The notes: generated from the sequence alone by a model not told the origin. A stretch of DNA of 64,000 nucleotides from Bacteroidales bacterium (GCA_017962665.1 JAGCUU010000009.1:1-64000); one strand, 5' to 3'; counted from the stretch's first letter, positions 8,722 through 17,254 are shown. Numbers and translations: made by a program.

Positions 8722-9493
8722 CTATTACCTCCTCTTTAGGTTCTGCTTTTTGTGTTACGTAAACTGATAATTCGTAAAGCAACCAAAGTGGCATCGCAAC
8801 GAGACACATAGTGAAAACATCTGTGGATGGAGTTATGAAGGCAGCGACAATCATCACAAGTACTATTGCCACTTTTCTCCCTTTGCGTAAAAAGGATGCC
8901 TTGAGCACACCAATGCGTGCGAAGAAATAGGCAACTATCGGCAGTTCAAATATTAGTCCCATGGTGAAAACTAATCCTATGAAAGTGCTTATGTATGACG
9001 AGAGGGAGATTTGGTTTTCTATTCGGGAACTAACCTGGTAATTTCCTAAAAAATTGTAGGTCAGTGGAAATATCAAGAAATATGCTAATGATAATCCAAG
9101 AAAAAATTGCAGGAAGAAGGCAAAAACCGCAACTCTGGCCGGGCGGCATTCTTTGCGGTACAAGGCCGGTTTCACAAAAAACCACAATTCGGCTGTAATA
9201 TAGGGGAATGCTAATACCACTGCAAGATAAAACGATACGCTAAGATGGGTCATCAGTTGGGAGGCGAGGTTTATGTTTATCATCTCTATATGCCCGGCGT
9301 TAAAACCCATTCCCATCTTTTCCAAGATGCGGTAGGTGATAAAATTTTCATTACAAGGATTCAGAATAATTCGTTCAAAGACAAATTCTTTGCAGCAAAA
9401 TAACGCTACTGCCAACCCAAATACCACTGCAAGACTCCGAACTATCACCCAACGCAGAACCTCCAAGTGTCCCCAAAAGGTTTTTTCTGCCAT
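8705..9493 (-). CDS. tatC: Sec-independent protein translocase TatC
   Basis: The 262-residue inner-membrane receptor of the twin-arginine pathway, which recognises folded cargo with RR signal peptides. It opens with the cytoplasmic GHLEVLRW motif. Six hydrophobic helices follow, with the conserved region FxxFxxxGL (FLQFFLGLSLAYF) in the middle and PSTDVFTMCLVAMPLWLLYE near the end. It overlaps tatA upstream by the ATGA junction and the U32 gene downstream by 17 nt, so all three are coupled. No TatB was seen, as is usual for Bacteroidota. Confidence 0.96.
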   Translation of the reverse strand: MAEKTFWGHLEVLRWVIVRSLAVVFGLAVALFCCKEFVFERIILNPCNENFITYRILEKMGMGFNAGHIEMININLASQLMTHLSVSFYLAVVLAFPYITAELWFFVKPALYRKECRPARVAVFAFFLQFFLGLSLAYFLIFPLTYNFLGNYQVSSRIENQISLSSYISTFIGLVFTMGLIFELPIVAYFFARIGVLKASFLRKGRKVAIVLVMIVAAFITPSTDVFTMCLVAMPLWLLYELSVYVTQKAEPKEEVIDVEKA

Positions 9494-9756
9494 CAGTCTG
9501 TTTGCGAGCTGTCTTCGTCTGTTGTTTGATGTGCGTTGTCTGTAGCCTGTTGTGTCGAGTTATTGCCAGACTGACTTGAGGGTTTTTGGGATTTGTCCTC
9601 GTCTTGATCAACCCCGTTCATGGCATTTTTGTATTCTCTTACGCCTTTTCCTAATCCACGCATCAACTCTGGTATTTTCTTTCCACCGAAAAGAATAAGA
9701 ATAACAATGAGAATAATAATTATTTCAGGGCCACCGATAATACCAAGTAGTTTCAT
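9493..9756 (-). CDS. tatA: Sec-independent protein translocase TatA/E
   Basis: The 87-residue pore-forming Tat subunit. It has one N-terminal helix ([18 protein letters not shown]) and then the amphipathic helix [19 protein letters not shown] hydrophilic, low-complexity Gln/Asn/Asp/Ser tail completes it. It is the first gene of tatA-tatC-U32. Upstream, a minus-strand -7 box at 9844-9851 probably drives the operon. Confidence 0.95.
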   Translation of the reverse strand: MKLLGIIGGPEIIIILIVILILFGGKKIPELMRGLGKGVREYKNAMNGVDQDEDKSQKPSSQSGNNSTQQATDNAHQTTDEDSSQTD

Positions 9757-9843
9757 TTTGTTTCGTTTATCAAATGGTTATTAAATCTATTTGTCTTGTT
9801 ATTAGTCCTTTGTGCACATTTGTGACAATTGTGATTATTGTTG

Positions 9844-9851
9844 CAAAAATA
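9844..9851 (-). promoter_or_regulatory. Possible tatA operon promoter, -7 element
   Basis: Minus-strand TATTTTTG, about 90 nt upstream of tatA, in an AT-rich divergent gap shared with aroB. No clear -33 element was found. Confidence 0.4.
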
Positions 9852-9945
9852 AGAATTATTTTGTTTATTAATCACTTTTAACTATTTTTGTTGTGTCTAT
9901 TATGGAATTATTTTTGTTATAAAATGTTTGTTTTAATATAGTTGT

Positions 9946-11016
9946 ATGAATTCAAATCTATTTATTTCAAAGAACAATTCTGCATTGTCCAAGTTGGGGC
10001 GTTTGTTAGATTCTGAAGCATATAAAGATGCAAAGTATTTCATTGTAGTTGACGAAAATACATACAATTGTTGCTTACCCATGTTGGTTGGGAAGGTTGA
10101 TGCGTTGGAGAGGGCGGAATTCTTTGAGGTTCCTGTCGGCGAGGAGGCAAAGTCTCTTGAAATTGCTTCGCAGTTATGGCAAACCCTTATAGATTGTGGT
10201 GCAGATAGAGACAGTGTTATAATTAATCTTGGAGGAGGATGTGTTTGCGACCTTGGAGGATTTGTTGCATCCGGTTTCATGCGAGGGATACGGTATATAA
10301 ATGTTCCCACAACATTGATTTCTATGGCCGATGCTGCTATTGGAGGGAAGACAGCGGTAAATTTGGAAAATGTCAAGAATCCGGTAGGTTTCTTTTCCAT
10401 GCCACAGGCTGTATGTATTGTTCCGGGTTTCCTTTCCACGTTGCCGGACATGGAGTGGCTGGCTGGTCTTTTTGAGGTTATCAAGACTTTGTTGTTGAGT
10501 GATTCGGTGTTATTTAATGAAATGATTTCTGTTGTCTCGTCCCCAGACTGTTTCGATGAAAAGAAAATTTGGCCTTTTGTTTCGCATTGCGCTGAATTCA
10601 AGAGTAATGTCGTAATGGCAGACCCTAGAGAACAGTCAATACGCAAAATACTTAATTTCGGACATACCCTTGGACATGGTATTGAGAGCTTTTGCTTGGA
10701 AGAAGGGAAGCCTCTCCCTCATGGAGTTTGTATAGGATTAGGATTGATAGGGGAGTTGTATCTTTCTGTGAAAAAACTGAATTTGAGTCGAAAAGTGCTT
10801 GACGATTATTGTCGTATTGTTCGGGGAATGATTGAGATCAAATCCCTTTCACTACATGACACAGAGTCGGTAATGAAGTATATCCGTCGAGACAAAAAAA
10901 ATCGTGATGGGCTGATTCTATGCTCTTTGATTAAGGATGTGGGCGTCCCAATAATTGATGTTGTTGTGAATGAGAACGAGGTTAGGGATGCATTGTTACA
11001 GCTTGGGAAGCTCTAA
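9946..11016 (+). CDS. aroB: 3-dehydroquinate synthase
   Basis: Converts DAHP to 3-dehydroquinate in the shikimate pathway; NAD- and metal-dependent. Its 356 residues match the usual length. Visible motifs are the NAD-binding GGGCVCDLGGF (about 85-95), PTTLISMADAAIGGKTAVN (about 121-139), the metal-binding Glu in GLFEVIK, and the His pair of NFGHTLGHGIE. The GLFEVIK segment has Phe where most AroBs have Ala. The gene converges on the PD-(D/E)XK gene and overlaps its 3' end by 21 nt, with no terminator between them. Confidence 0.95.
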   Translation: MNSNLFISKNNSALSKLGRLLDSEAYKDAKYFIVVDENTYNCCLPMLVGKVDALERAEFFEVPVGEEAKSLEIASQLWQTLIDCGADRDSVIINLGGGCVCDLGGFVASGFMRGIRYINVPTTLISMADAAIGGKTAVNLENVKNPVGFFSMPQAVCIVPGFLSTLPDMEWLAGLFEVIKTLLLSDSVLFNEMISVVSSPDCFDEKKIWPFVSHCAEFKSNVVMADPREQSIRKILNFGHTLGHGIESFCLEEGKPLPHGVCIGLGLIGELYLSVKKLNLSRKVLDDYCRIVRGMIEIKSLSLHDTESVMKYIRRDKKNRDGLILCSLIKDVGVPIIDVVVNENEVRDALLQLGKL

Positions 11017-11694
11017 CTGGACATTTTTTCTGCCTTCACAGTATTGCATGAACGGGCATGTGTAAGGAGTCAAACAGTGATTTCCGGTTGCAATGTTCGG
11101 TTCCATGCCTTGAAGTACTTTTTTGAAGTGCTCAACATTCATACTTACAGTTTCTTCTGCCTTTTTTGCATCTTGTAGCATCTCTCTGTATACACCCTCT
11201 TCTTTGCCGTCATTATATATGATGCTAAACGATTTGAGTGTTAGTGGTGAATCTTGGAATAGTGACATCAGGGAACCTGCAATAACATAGTGCTGGAGGT
11301 AGATGTCATGACAGAATACCTCTTTTACAGATAGAGAGTTTTTTATTTCGTAGATGAAAATATTTCCTTCAATGTCTTTGTGTACAATGTCGGCAAGCAC
11401 CAGTACTTCATTGAATACAAATCCAGCCTCGAAAAGAGTAATCTCTTCGTTTTTTTTAAGCAGGTTGCTTGTAAATTCAGGATATTTATCAATTTTCTTC
11501 CCCAATGCCATACTGACATCTATGCCGTTCGAAAAATGGGATTTTATTTTGCTTTCAAAATTGCGCCCTTTTCGGAAACGATTTAATGTTTCTGGAGAAT
11601 AATAAGCCAATTTAGGCTTATAGACATCAAGATACAGCGCTTTATCGCACTGTAATCCAAGGATAAACTTGCTTTTTGTCAGCCTGTATAGCAT
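10996..11694 (-). CDS. Cas4-like PD-(D/E)XK Fe-S nuclease family protein
   Basis: A 232-residue protein from the ATG at 11694; a TTG 24 nt upstream is also open and would overlap lysC. It has a nuclease core with Asp102 (LADIV) followed by Glu116-x-Lys118 (YEIKNS). Four cysteines (16, 207, 213, 219) are placed as in the Cas4/AddB-type [4Fe-4S] cluster: one N-terminal and three C-terminal, in CLTPYTCPFMQYC. It resembles the N-terminal part of larger DUF2779-type proteins but stops there. No cas genes or CRISPR repeats are present, so a CRISPR role is not supported. It lies 13 nt after lysC on the same strand. The substrate is unknown. Confidence 0.75.
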   Translation of the reverse strand: MLYRLTKSKFILGLQCDKALYLDVYKPKLAYYSPETLNRFRKGRNFESKIKSHFSNGIDVSMALGKKIDKYPEFTSNLLKKNEEITLFEAGFVFNEVLVLADIVHKDIEGNIFIYEIKNSLSVKEVFCHDIYLQHYVIAGSLMSLFQDSPLTLKSFSIIYNDGKEEGVYREMLQDAKKAEETVSMNVEHFKKVLQGMEPNIATGNHCLTPYTCPFMQYCEGRKNVQLELPKL

Positions 11695-11707
11695 ACCTGT
11701 GCGGTGT

Positions 11708-12973
11708 TTATCCGGCAACCAATATCTGTGTTGTTGTACGTGAACGCTGTTGCAGTAGCACTTCGCGGTTTGCTACAATATGATCAATAATATCTTGGTT
11801 GTAATATCTTATGGTAATTAACTGCAAACCTGTATTGTATCTAAGTCGGAATGTTTTTTCCAAACGCTCCCGTATTGATGCAAGAAGGATCTCGTTGAAG
11901 TCAATACAGAGAGAGAAGCTTAGTGCTGAGTTTTGCATAAGGTTCACTCGGATATTTAGTTCAGATAGGATTGCAAAGATAGTCTGGAGATTGTCTTCTG
12001 CTATGAAAGAGAAGTCTTTCGGTTGTATGGATATTAGTATTTGGTTGTTTTTGAATATATAAAGAGGGGTAAGAGGCTCGATACTATCGTAGGGACCTAT
12101 TTTTGAACCTTCAGTCTTTGGGTTAATAAAAGATTTGATATCTAATCTTATACCTTTGTTTTGTATAGGTTTTACTGTCTTTGGATGTATAACGGAAGCG
12201 CCATAGTAAGCAAGCTCAATTGCCTCGTTGTATGGTATCTTGTTTATTTTTACGGTATTAGGGAAAAATTTAGGGTCTGCATTTAAAAAACCTGGCACAT
12301 CTTTCCATATTGTCATGCTCTCTGCGTCAAGGCAGTAGGAGAGGATAGAAGCGCTATAATCCGAGCCTTCACGTCCAAGTGTTGTCGTTGTACCTGCCGC
12401 TGTGCCGGCGATAAAGCCCTGAGTGACTACTAATTGTGAATTGTCAATATTTAATCTTGATTTTATTGTTTCTTGGGCTTGGCGGCGTGTTGTTTCGAAG
12501 TCCACTATGCCCTCGCGATAGTTTTCGTTGGTACGGATTACATCGCGTACATCAACCCATACATTGCTGATACCAATGCTGTTAAGATATCCTGAGATTA
12601 GTGTCGTGGAGATAATCTCGCCAAATGAAACTATGCGGTCGTAGTCGAAATTGTAGGTTGTCGGTAATTGAGACGAAGTCTTGTCGAGTTGGTCAAAAAG
12701 TTGATGTAGCTTTTCCAAGGTCGGGTCTTCACTTGGCAGGAGTTGTTTTGCGATGTCAAGATGATACTTTTTCGACTGCTCAATCAATGCTATGCGCTCA
12801 TCTTCCGATTTTGGAACGCCGGGAATGATTTTTTCGAGCAGATTGGTCGTTTTGCCCATTGCCGAAACTACCACCACCAGCGGAGCCTCAAGATGGTCGG
12901 CCACAATGTGGGCCATATTTTTTATTGCCTCTACGCTGTTGACGGATGCACCGCCGAATTTGAAGACTTGCAT
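11708..12973 (-). CDS. lysC: Aspartate kinase
   Basis: Phosphorylates aspartate, the first step to lysine, threonine and methionine. The ATG at 12973 is chosen because it gives MQVFKFGGASV, with the kinase motif at the very N terminus; a TTG seven codons upstream is unlikely. The protein has 421 residues, monofunctional (no homoserine dehydrogenase domain). The kinase domain spans about 1-270, including GREGSDYSA. ACT regulatory domains fill the C-terminal third, so feedback control by end products is likely. The Cas4-like gene follows 13 nt downstream. Confidence 0.93.
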   Translation of the reverse strand: MQVFKFGGASVNSVEAIKNMAHIVADHLEAPLVVVVSAMGKTTNLLEKIIPGVPKSEDERIALIEQSKKYHLDIAKQLLPSEDPTLEKLHQLFDQLDKTSSQLPTTYNFDYDRIVSFGEIISTTLISGYLNSIGISNVWVDVRDVIRTNENYREGIVDFETTRRQAQETIKSRLNIDNSQLVVTQGFIAGTAAGTTTTLGREGSDYSASILSYCLDAESMTIWKDVPGFLNADPKFFPNTVKINKIPYNEAIELAYYGASVIHPKTVKPIQNKGIRLDIKSFINPKTEGSKIGPYDSIEPLTPLYIFKNNQILISIQPKDFSFIAEDNLQTIFAILSELNIRVNLMQNSALSFSLCIDFNEILLASIRERLEKTFRLRYNTGLQLITIRYYNQDIIDHIVANREVLLQQRSRTTTQILVAG

Positions 12974-13002
12974 ATAAAAGGGGTTAAAGGTCAAGTGTGT
13001 TT

Positions 13003-13112
13003 GGGGAAGTTAAGGAGAGTTAGAGAGGAGTTGGAGTGACAAACGAACCGGCTTGGGTGGTATTGTCCTTTAATTTCCAGCGCGAAGCGCGATAACTTCT
13101 CTTTAACTTCCA
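13003..13112. repeat. Degenerate inverted word repeat between lysC and smpB
   Basis: Purine-rich words (GGGGAAGTTAAGGAGAGTTAG) on the left are mirrored by CTTCTCTTTAACTTCC on the right, as an imperfect inverted repeat around a central CGCGAAGCGCG. This is one of several low-complexity intergenic patches in the window. It could form a long hairpin in the smpB 3' region; no function is assigned. Confidence 0.45.
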
Positions 13113-13119
13113 TAAATCT

Positions 13120-13572
13120 TTATCTTAGCTGCCGTTCCATATCTCGGCGTGTGTCTTTTTCCTTGATACTTTCGCGTTTGTCAAAGAATTTTTTTCCTCG
13201 GGCTAACGAAATATCCATTTTTGCATAGCCTTGAGGATTTATATACAACAATGTAGGAATGATGGTAAACCCACGTTCCTTTATTTTGTTTTGAAGCTTT
13301 CTTAGTTCTTTTCTGTTTAATAACAATTTACGGTCTCGTTTAGCAACATGGTTCAACCAACTGCCGAAACGGTATTCCGCTATATGCATTTGTTTTACAA
13401 ACAACTCGTTGCCAATAAAGGAACAATATGCATCTGTTAAATTGGCACGACCTTCACGTATCGATTTTATCTCTGTTCCAGTCAATACCAGCCCAGCACT
13501 GAAGGATTCCATTAGGAAATATTGGTATTCAGCCTTTTTGTTTTTTATTTCGATAATGTTTTTTTCGGTCAT
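13120..13572 (-). CDS. smpB: SsrA-binding protein SmpB
   Basis: Delivers tmRNA to stalled ribosomes for trans-translation. At 150 residues it has the normal length. Motifs seen are the beta-barrel start YQYFLMESFSAGLVLTGTEIKS, the region RDRKLLLNR, and the C-terminal tail GKKFFDKRESIKEKDTRRD that enters the decoding site. It is monocistronic and divergent from the sulfonolipid-type operon. The tmRNA gene itself is not in the window. Confidence 0.96.
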   Translation of the reverse strand: MTEKNIIEIKNKKAEYQYFLMESFSAGLVLTGTEIKSIREGRANLTDAYCSFIGNELFVKQMHIAEYRFGSWLNHVAKRDRKLLLNRKELRKLQNKIKERGFTIIPTLLYINPQGYAKMDISLARGKKFFDKRESIKEKDTRRDMERQLR

Positions 13573-13652
13573 ATATCATATTACGTTAAAAAACCGAAAA
13601 TGTTGTGTCTCCTTGAAATTTTAGGTTCATGCTTTTTCTTCATGAAATTATT

Positions 13653-13684
13653 TTTGTGTCATTCAAGATTTTTTATTACTTTTG
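13653..13684 (+). promoter_or_regulatory. Promoter of the sulfonolipid-type operon
   Basis: A -33 TTTG at 13653-13656 and a perfect -7 TACTTTTG at 13677-13684 are separated by 20 nt, matching the Bacteroidota sigma-ABfr consensus. It lies about 95 nt before the first gene. Confidence 0.6.
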
Positions 13685-13780
13685 CCTTTTCAGTTTCATT
13701 AGCCAAAGACTTCATTGTGTCTTACTTTTTAATTGAGATACATGAGCTTATATTTCGAACTAAAATTTTAATTAAACAAT

Positions 13781-15043
13781 ATGAAAGATATTTTTGAACG
13801 TATTAAAGAATCGACAGGTGGTCCATTGGGACAGTATCGTAAACTGGCCGATGGTTATTTTTATTTTCCGAAGCTCGAAGGCGAGCTGGGCCCTGAAATG
13901 ACATTCAACGGCAAGAAGGTTTTGAACTGGAGTTTGAACAACTATCTTGGTTTGGCCAACAATCCCGAGGTGCGTGCTGCCGACGAAGAGGGTGCTCGCC
14001 GCTGGGGTCTGGCATATCCTATGGGTGCCCGAATGATGAGCGGCCACACTGCTCTTCACGAAGAAGTTGAGTCGATGTTGTGCGAGTATACGCACAAGAA
14101 ATACGGCTACTTGCTCAATTTTGGCTATCAGGGACAGATAAGCATCCTTGACACCATTGTCAGCCTGCGTGACGTCATTGTCTACGACAGCGAAGCCCAT
14201 GCTTGTCTCATTGATGGATTCCGTGTGACAGGTGCAAAACGTTTCAAATACCAGCACAACGATATTGAGAGCCTGCGCAAGCAGCTGACACAAGCTACGG
14301 CCCTGGCCGAGAAGCAGGGCGGCGGTATTTTGGTTGCCACTGAAGGTGTCTACGGTATGGAGGGTGACCTCGGTGCTTTGGACAAGATTGTGGCTCTGAA
14401 GAAGGAGTTCAATTTCCGCATCCTTATTGACGACGCTCACGGTATGGGTGTTATGGGCCCTGAGGGTCGCGGTACGCACACCCATTTCAACTGTGCTGAC
14501 GATATCGATCTCTATTTCTGCGCTTTCGCCAAAACAATGGCCATCATCGGAGGCTTCATTGGTTGCAACGACGAGGATATCATCACTTATTTGCGTTTCA
14601 ACATGCGTTCGCAAATCTATGCAAAGAGTCTTCCAATGCCTATAGTATGGGGTGTAAAACGTCGTCTGGAAATTATCAACCAGCATCCGGAATACCGTGA
14701 GAAACTATGGGAGCTTTCCACATATCTTCAGAAATCCCTCCAGGCAGAAGGGCTCAACACGGGTGTTACTGCATCGCCTATCACACCTGTTTTCTTCCCC
14801 GGTGATGTTAATCAGGGTACCAATGTTGTTGTCGACCTGCGCGAGAACTATGGCATCTTCTGCTCTATTGTGGTTTATCCGGTTGTGCCGAAGGGTCAGA
14901 TTATGCTTCGTATCATCCCCACGGCGGTCCACACCATGGAGCACGCCAATCGCACCATCGAAGTGTTCCGCGAAGTCAAGAAGAAACTCGATGCCGGCTT
15001 CTACAACAAGCCCATGCCTGATATGCATATCTTGAAGATTTAA
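13781..15043 (+). CDS. Alpha-oxoamine synthase, probable cysteate C-fatty acyltransferase (CapB-type)
   Basis: A PLP enzyme of the family that includes KBL, BioF and serine palmitoyltransferase; it condenses an amino acid with an acyl thioester and releases CO2. Length is 420 residues. Seen are the PLP-stacking His140 (DSEAHACLIDG), LIDDAHGMG (Asp about 217-218, His220) and the Schiff-base lysine Lys251 in AFAKTMAIIGGF. Directly downstream are a cysteate-synthase-like enzyme and a short-chain reductase, the three activities needed for capnine. I therefore infer cysteate plus fatty acyl thioester to 3-dehydrocapnine. Alternatives are serine palmitoyltransferase or glycine C-acetyltransferase. 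Codons are richer in G/C-ending forms than in neighbouring lysC and smpB, suggesting high expression. Confidence 0.75.
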   Translation: MKDIFERIKESTGGPLGQYRKLADGYFYFPKLEGELGPEMTFNGKKVLNWSLNNYLGLANNPEVRAADEEGARRWGLAYPMGARMMSGHTALHEEVESMLCEYTHKKYGYLLNFGYQGQISILDTIVSLRDVIVYDSEAHACLIDGFRVTGAKRFKYQHNDIESLRKQLTQATALAEKQGGGILVATEGVYGMEGDLGALDKIVALKKEFNFRILIDDAHGMGVMGPEGRGTHTHFNCADDIDLYFCAFAKTMAIIGGFIGCNDEDIITYLRFNMRSQIYAKSLPMPIVWGVKRRLEIINQHPEYREKLWELSTYLQKSLQAEGLNTGVTASPITPVFFPGDVNQGTNVVVDLRENYGIFCSIVVYPVVPKGQIMLRIIPTAVHTMEHANRTIEVFREVKKKLDAGFYNKPMPDMHILKI

Positions 15044-15103
15044 TGTTTATTAGTTTGATGAATGTCAACGCATCTTTAAACTACAAACTATAAACTTTAC
15101 AAG
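15044..15103. repeat. Word repeat in the gap between the first two sulfonolipid-type genes
   Basis: The 60-nt gap contains the near-repeated words TTTAAACTAC, AAACTATAAACTTTAC. The same type of word recurs near 41.7 kb and 51.2 kb. No hairpin-plus-T-run terminator is present, so readthrough to the next gene is expected. Confidence 0.4.
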
Positions 15104-16321
15104 ATGAAATACCAACTCAGATGTAAGAAATGTGGCAAAGTCATCGCTGACTTTGCCACTTGGTTTCAGCATGACCAGCAGTGCGAGTGTGGCAGTGGAT
15201 ATGCCGAGGTGGAATACACCGATGCCGTTCCGTTCCGTTTTGATGAGCCTGCAAACGACTCATACCAAGATTATTATTTCGACATTTTGCCTATTGGGAA
15301 GCGCGAGAATATAGTCGGTTTTGGCGAAGGCCTGATACCTATGGAACGCTGGGACAACCTTGAGGTGTATGCCAAATCGAAGGGCATCGACTGCAAGGTG
15401 TTTGTCTACCGCAACGACCAGAATGCCGGCAGCGGTTCGTTCAAGGACATAAGTGCTGCATTGGCCGCCACGGTGCTGAAAGAAAACGGCGTGAAGGAAT
15501 ACTGCCTTGCCTCGACTGGCAACGCTGGCGTTGCTTTCGCCACCTATTGCGCCAAAGCTGGAATTAAATTCACCGAATTTGCGCCCAACTGCATTGACCC
15601 CGCCACGGTCGAGGCCATACGCAAGGTGGGTCAGCCGGTGGTGATTTCCAAAGGTGGCTACGGCGACGCTAAGAAAGAGGCTGCCGACTATCACAAGGAG
15701 CATAAAGTCCTAATCAGTGGCGGCAACACCGACCCGCTGCGTATCGAATCTAAGCGTCTGCTTGCATACGAGTGCCTTCGCCAGATGGGTCAGTTGCCTA
15801 CGGTATATATGCAGGCTGTGGCAGGTGGTACTTCGCCGTTGGCTTTTGAGAAGGGCATACGCGATCTTAAACGCTGCGGTATGATAGATGTTGATTCTGC
15901 GTTGCCACGCATGTTGCTTGTGCAGCAGGACGAGTGCGACCCGATGGTTACCGCGTGGGAGAAGGCTACGATTGCCGGATTCCCCGAAGGTTGGGAGCAG
16001 CAGTATGAGGCAAAAAAGGAGATCAAGACTCGCATAGGTATCCTTACCGCTGCCAATCCGGGCAACTATCCGCTTGTGGCGCCGCTGGTGAAACGCAGCG
16101 CAGGCACATTCATTAGAGTGAAGGAAGCTGAGTTGCCGCAGTATGGCAAGGAGATGAAAAAAACGTGCGGAACTCTTATGGGCCCCGCCTCGATGGTCTG
16201 TTATGCCGGTTTTTTCCAAGCCGTTGACAATAATTTGATAAAGGACGGCGACACAGTTCTTCTCAATACTGGCGAGGGTTGCGACCGTGCCGGTTGGTTC
16301 AGGGAATTGGTGGAGAACTAG
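15104..16321 (+). CDS. Threonine-synthase-like PLP enzyme, probable cysteate synthase (CapA-type)
   Basis: A fold-type II PLP enzyme of 405 residues. It has an N-terminal zinc-ribbon-like Cys set (C7, C10, C27, C29), Schiff-base Lys114 in GSGSFKDIS, the PLP-phosphate loop STGNAG (137-142) and a Gly-rich QAVAGGTSPL near 240. Threonine synthase usually has SGDTG in the loop; the S(T/A)GN(A/T)G form and the overall layout fit the cysteate synthase branch, which makes L-cysteate from O-phosphoserine and sulfite. Its place between an alpha-oxoamine synthase and an SDR supports cysteate for sulfonolipid. Plain threonine synthase remains possible, but no homoserine-pathway gene adjoins it. Confidence 0.72.
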   Translation: MKYQLRCKKCGKVIADFATWFQHDQQCECGSGYAEVEYTDAVPFRFDEPANDSYQDYYFDILPIGKRENIVGFGEGLIPMERWDNLEVYAKSKGIDCKVFVYRNDQNAGSGSFKDISAALAATVLKENGVKEYCLASTGNAGVAFATYCAKAGIKFTEFAPNCIDPATVEAIRKVGQPVVISKGGYGDAKKEAADYHKEHKVLISGGNTDPLRIESKRLLAYECLRQMGQLPTVYMQAVAGGTSPLAFEKGIRDLKRCGMIDVDSALPRMLLVQQDECDPMVTAWEKATIAGFPEGWEQQYEAKKEIKTRIGILTAANPGNYPLVAPLVKRSAGTFIRVKEAELPQYGKEMKKTCGTLMGPASMVCYAGFFQAVDNNLIKDGDTVLLNTGEGCDRAGWFRELVEN

Positions 16322-16357
16322 ATTTTCTAGAACATCTAGAATAACTAGAAAAAAGCC
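16322..16357. repeat. CTAGAA triplet repeat in operon gap
   Basis: The gap before the reductase gene holds TTCTAGAACATCTAGAATAA followed by CTAGAA: three CTAGA words spaced 9-11 nt apart. It may be a small regulatory or slippage-derived element. No terminator is visible. Confidence 0.4.
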
Positions 16358-17158
16358 ATGAAGAAATTCGAAAATAAAATAGTCTGGATAACTGGGGCAT
16401 CGTCGGGTATCGGCGAGGCTACGGCTTATCGTTTTGCCGAAGAGGGTGCCAGAGTGATTGTCACCGCTCTCGAAGAGGATTTGCTCGCAAAAGTCGTGAT
16501 ACACTGCAAGGAACTTGGTTCGCCCGATGCTGCAGCACTGCCGTTCGACCTTTCGAACAGCGACGGTCTTGATGACTTGGCAGAAGAGGCTTGGAATCAG
16601 TTTGATGGAATAGATATCCTGTACAACAATGCCGGTATCAGCCAACGGGGTACCACCGTTGAAACCGATATGAGTGTAATTCGAAAGGTGATGGATATTG
16701 ATTATTATGCTCCAGTGATTCTGACCAAGAATATTCTTCCAAGAATGATAGAGCGTGGTGGCGGACAGTTGGTCGTGACCACCAGCATTGCCGGTCGTTT
16801 CGGTTTTCCGCTGCGCTGTGCCTATAGTTCTGCAAAACATGCTCTTTATGGTTTCTTTGAGACTGTTCAGGCCGAGACATATAATCAGAATATCCGTGTG
16901 ACTATCGTTTGTCCGGGACGCGTGCAGACCAACATTTCAAAGTATGCCCTGGAGAAAGATGGCAAGCAGCATGGCATGATGGATGCCGGTCAGGCCGGTG
17001 GTGTTACACCGCAACAGGCTGCCGACAAGATTGTCAAGGCGGTATACAAGAAGAAGCGTGAAGTGATGGTAGGTCGCTATGAGCTGCTGATGGCATATAT
17101 CAAACAATTCTTACCTGGTCTCGCTGCTCGTCTTGCACGTCGCATCAAACCTATGTAG
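16358..17158 (+). CDS. Short-chain dehydrogenase/reductase, probable 3-dehydrocapnine reductase (CapC-type)
   Basis: A 266-residue SDR. The nucleotide-binding TGASSGIG lies at about residues 11-18, NNAG around 90, the catalytic Ser in TTSIAGRFG, and Tyr-x-x-x-Lys in YSSAK (about 165-169). A basic C terminus (RLARRIKPM) may hold it at the membrane. It is the third gene of the operon, so the inferred reaction is NAD(P)H reduction of the 3-keto sulfonolipid base to capnine. This parallels 3-ketosphinganine reductase in sphingolipid synthesis. From sequence alone, many other keto substrates would be possible; the operon carries the argument. Confidence 0.72.
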   Translation: MKKFENKIVWITGASSGIGEATAYRFAEEGARVIVTALEEDLLAKVVIHCKELGSPDAAALPFDLSNSDGLDDLAEEAWNQFDGIDILYNNAGISQRGTTVETDMSVIRKVMDIDYYAPVILTKNILPRMIERGGGQLVVTTSIAGRFGFPLRCAYSSAKHALYGFFETVQAETYNQNIRVTIVCPGRVQTNISKYALEKDGKQHGMMDAGQAGGVTPQQAADKIVKAVYKKKREVMVGRYELLMAYIKQFLPGLAARLARRIKPM

Positions 17159-17192
17159 TATAAAGTGAAACTTTCTGTAAGAGGAGCTATTT

Positions 17193-17232
17193 TTAAAAAA
17201 AGAGGGGGAACTGTAATATCAGCTCTCCCTCA
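17193..17232 (-). terminator. Terminator of hpf (minus strand)
   Basis: A GAGGG/CCCTC-based hairpin at 17202-17232 is followed on the minus strand by a T run (17193-17201). It lies between convergent hpf and the reductase gene and may serve both. Confidence 0.55.
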
Positions 17233-17254
17233 TTTATTAAGTATGTAAAGAAAT

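Noticed and set aside
10996..11694. CRISPR-Cas locus suggested by the Cas4-like protein
   Set aside because: No regular repeat-spacer array or other cas genes are present in the window.
13772..14686. 304-codon minus-strand frame inside the alpha-oxoamine synthase gene
   Set aside because: Shadow of the GC-richer sense gene; no recognisable domain.
15104..16321. Plain threonine synthase
   Set aside because: Kept only as an alternative: the PLP loop is STGNAG and the gene is embedded with an acyltransferase and a reductase, which fits cysteate synthase better.
15710..16840. 376-codon minus-strand frame across the cysteate-synthase-like and reductase genes
   Set aside because: Antisense to two genes with intact catalytic motifs; no family motif or start signal.
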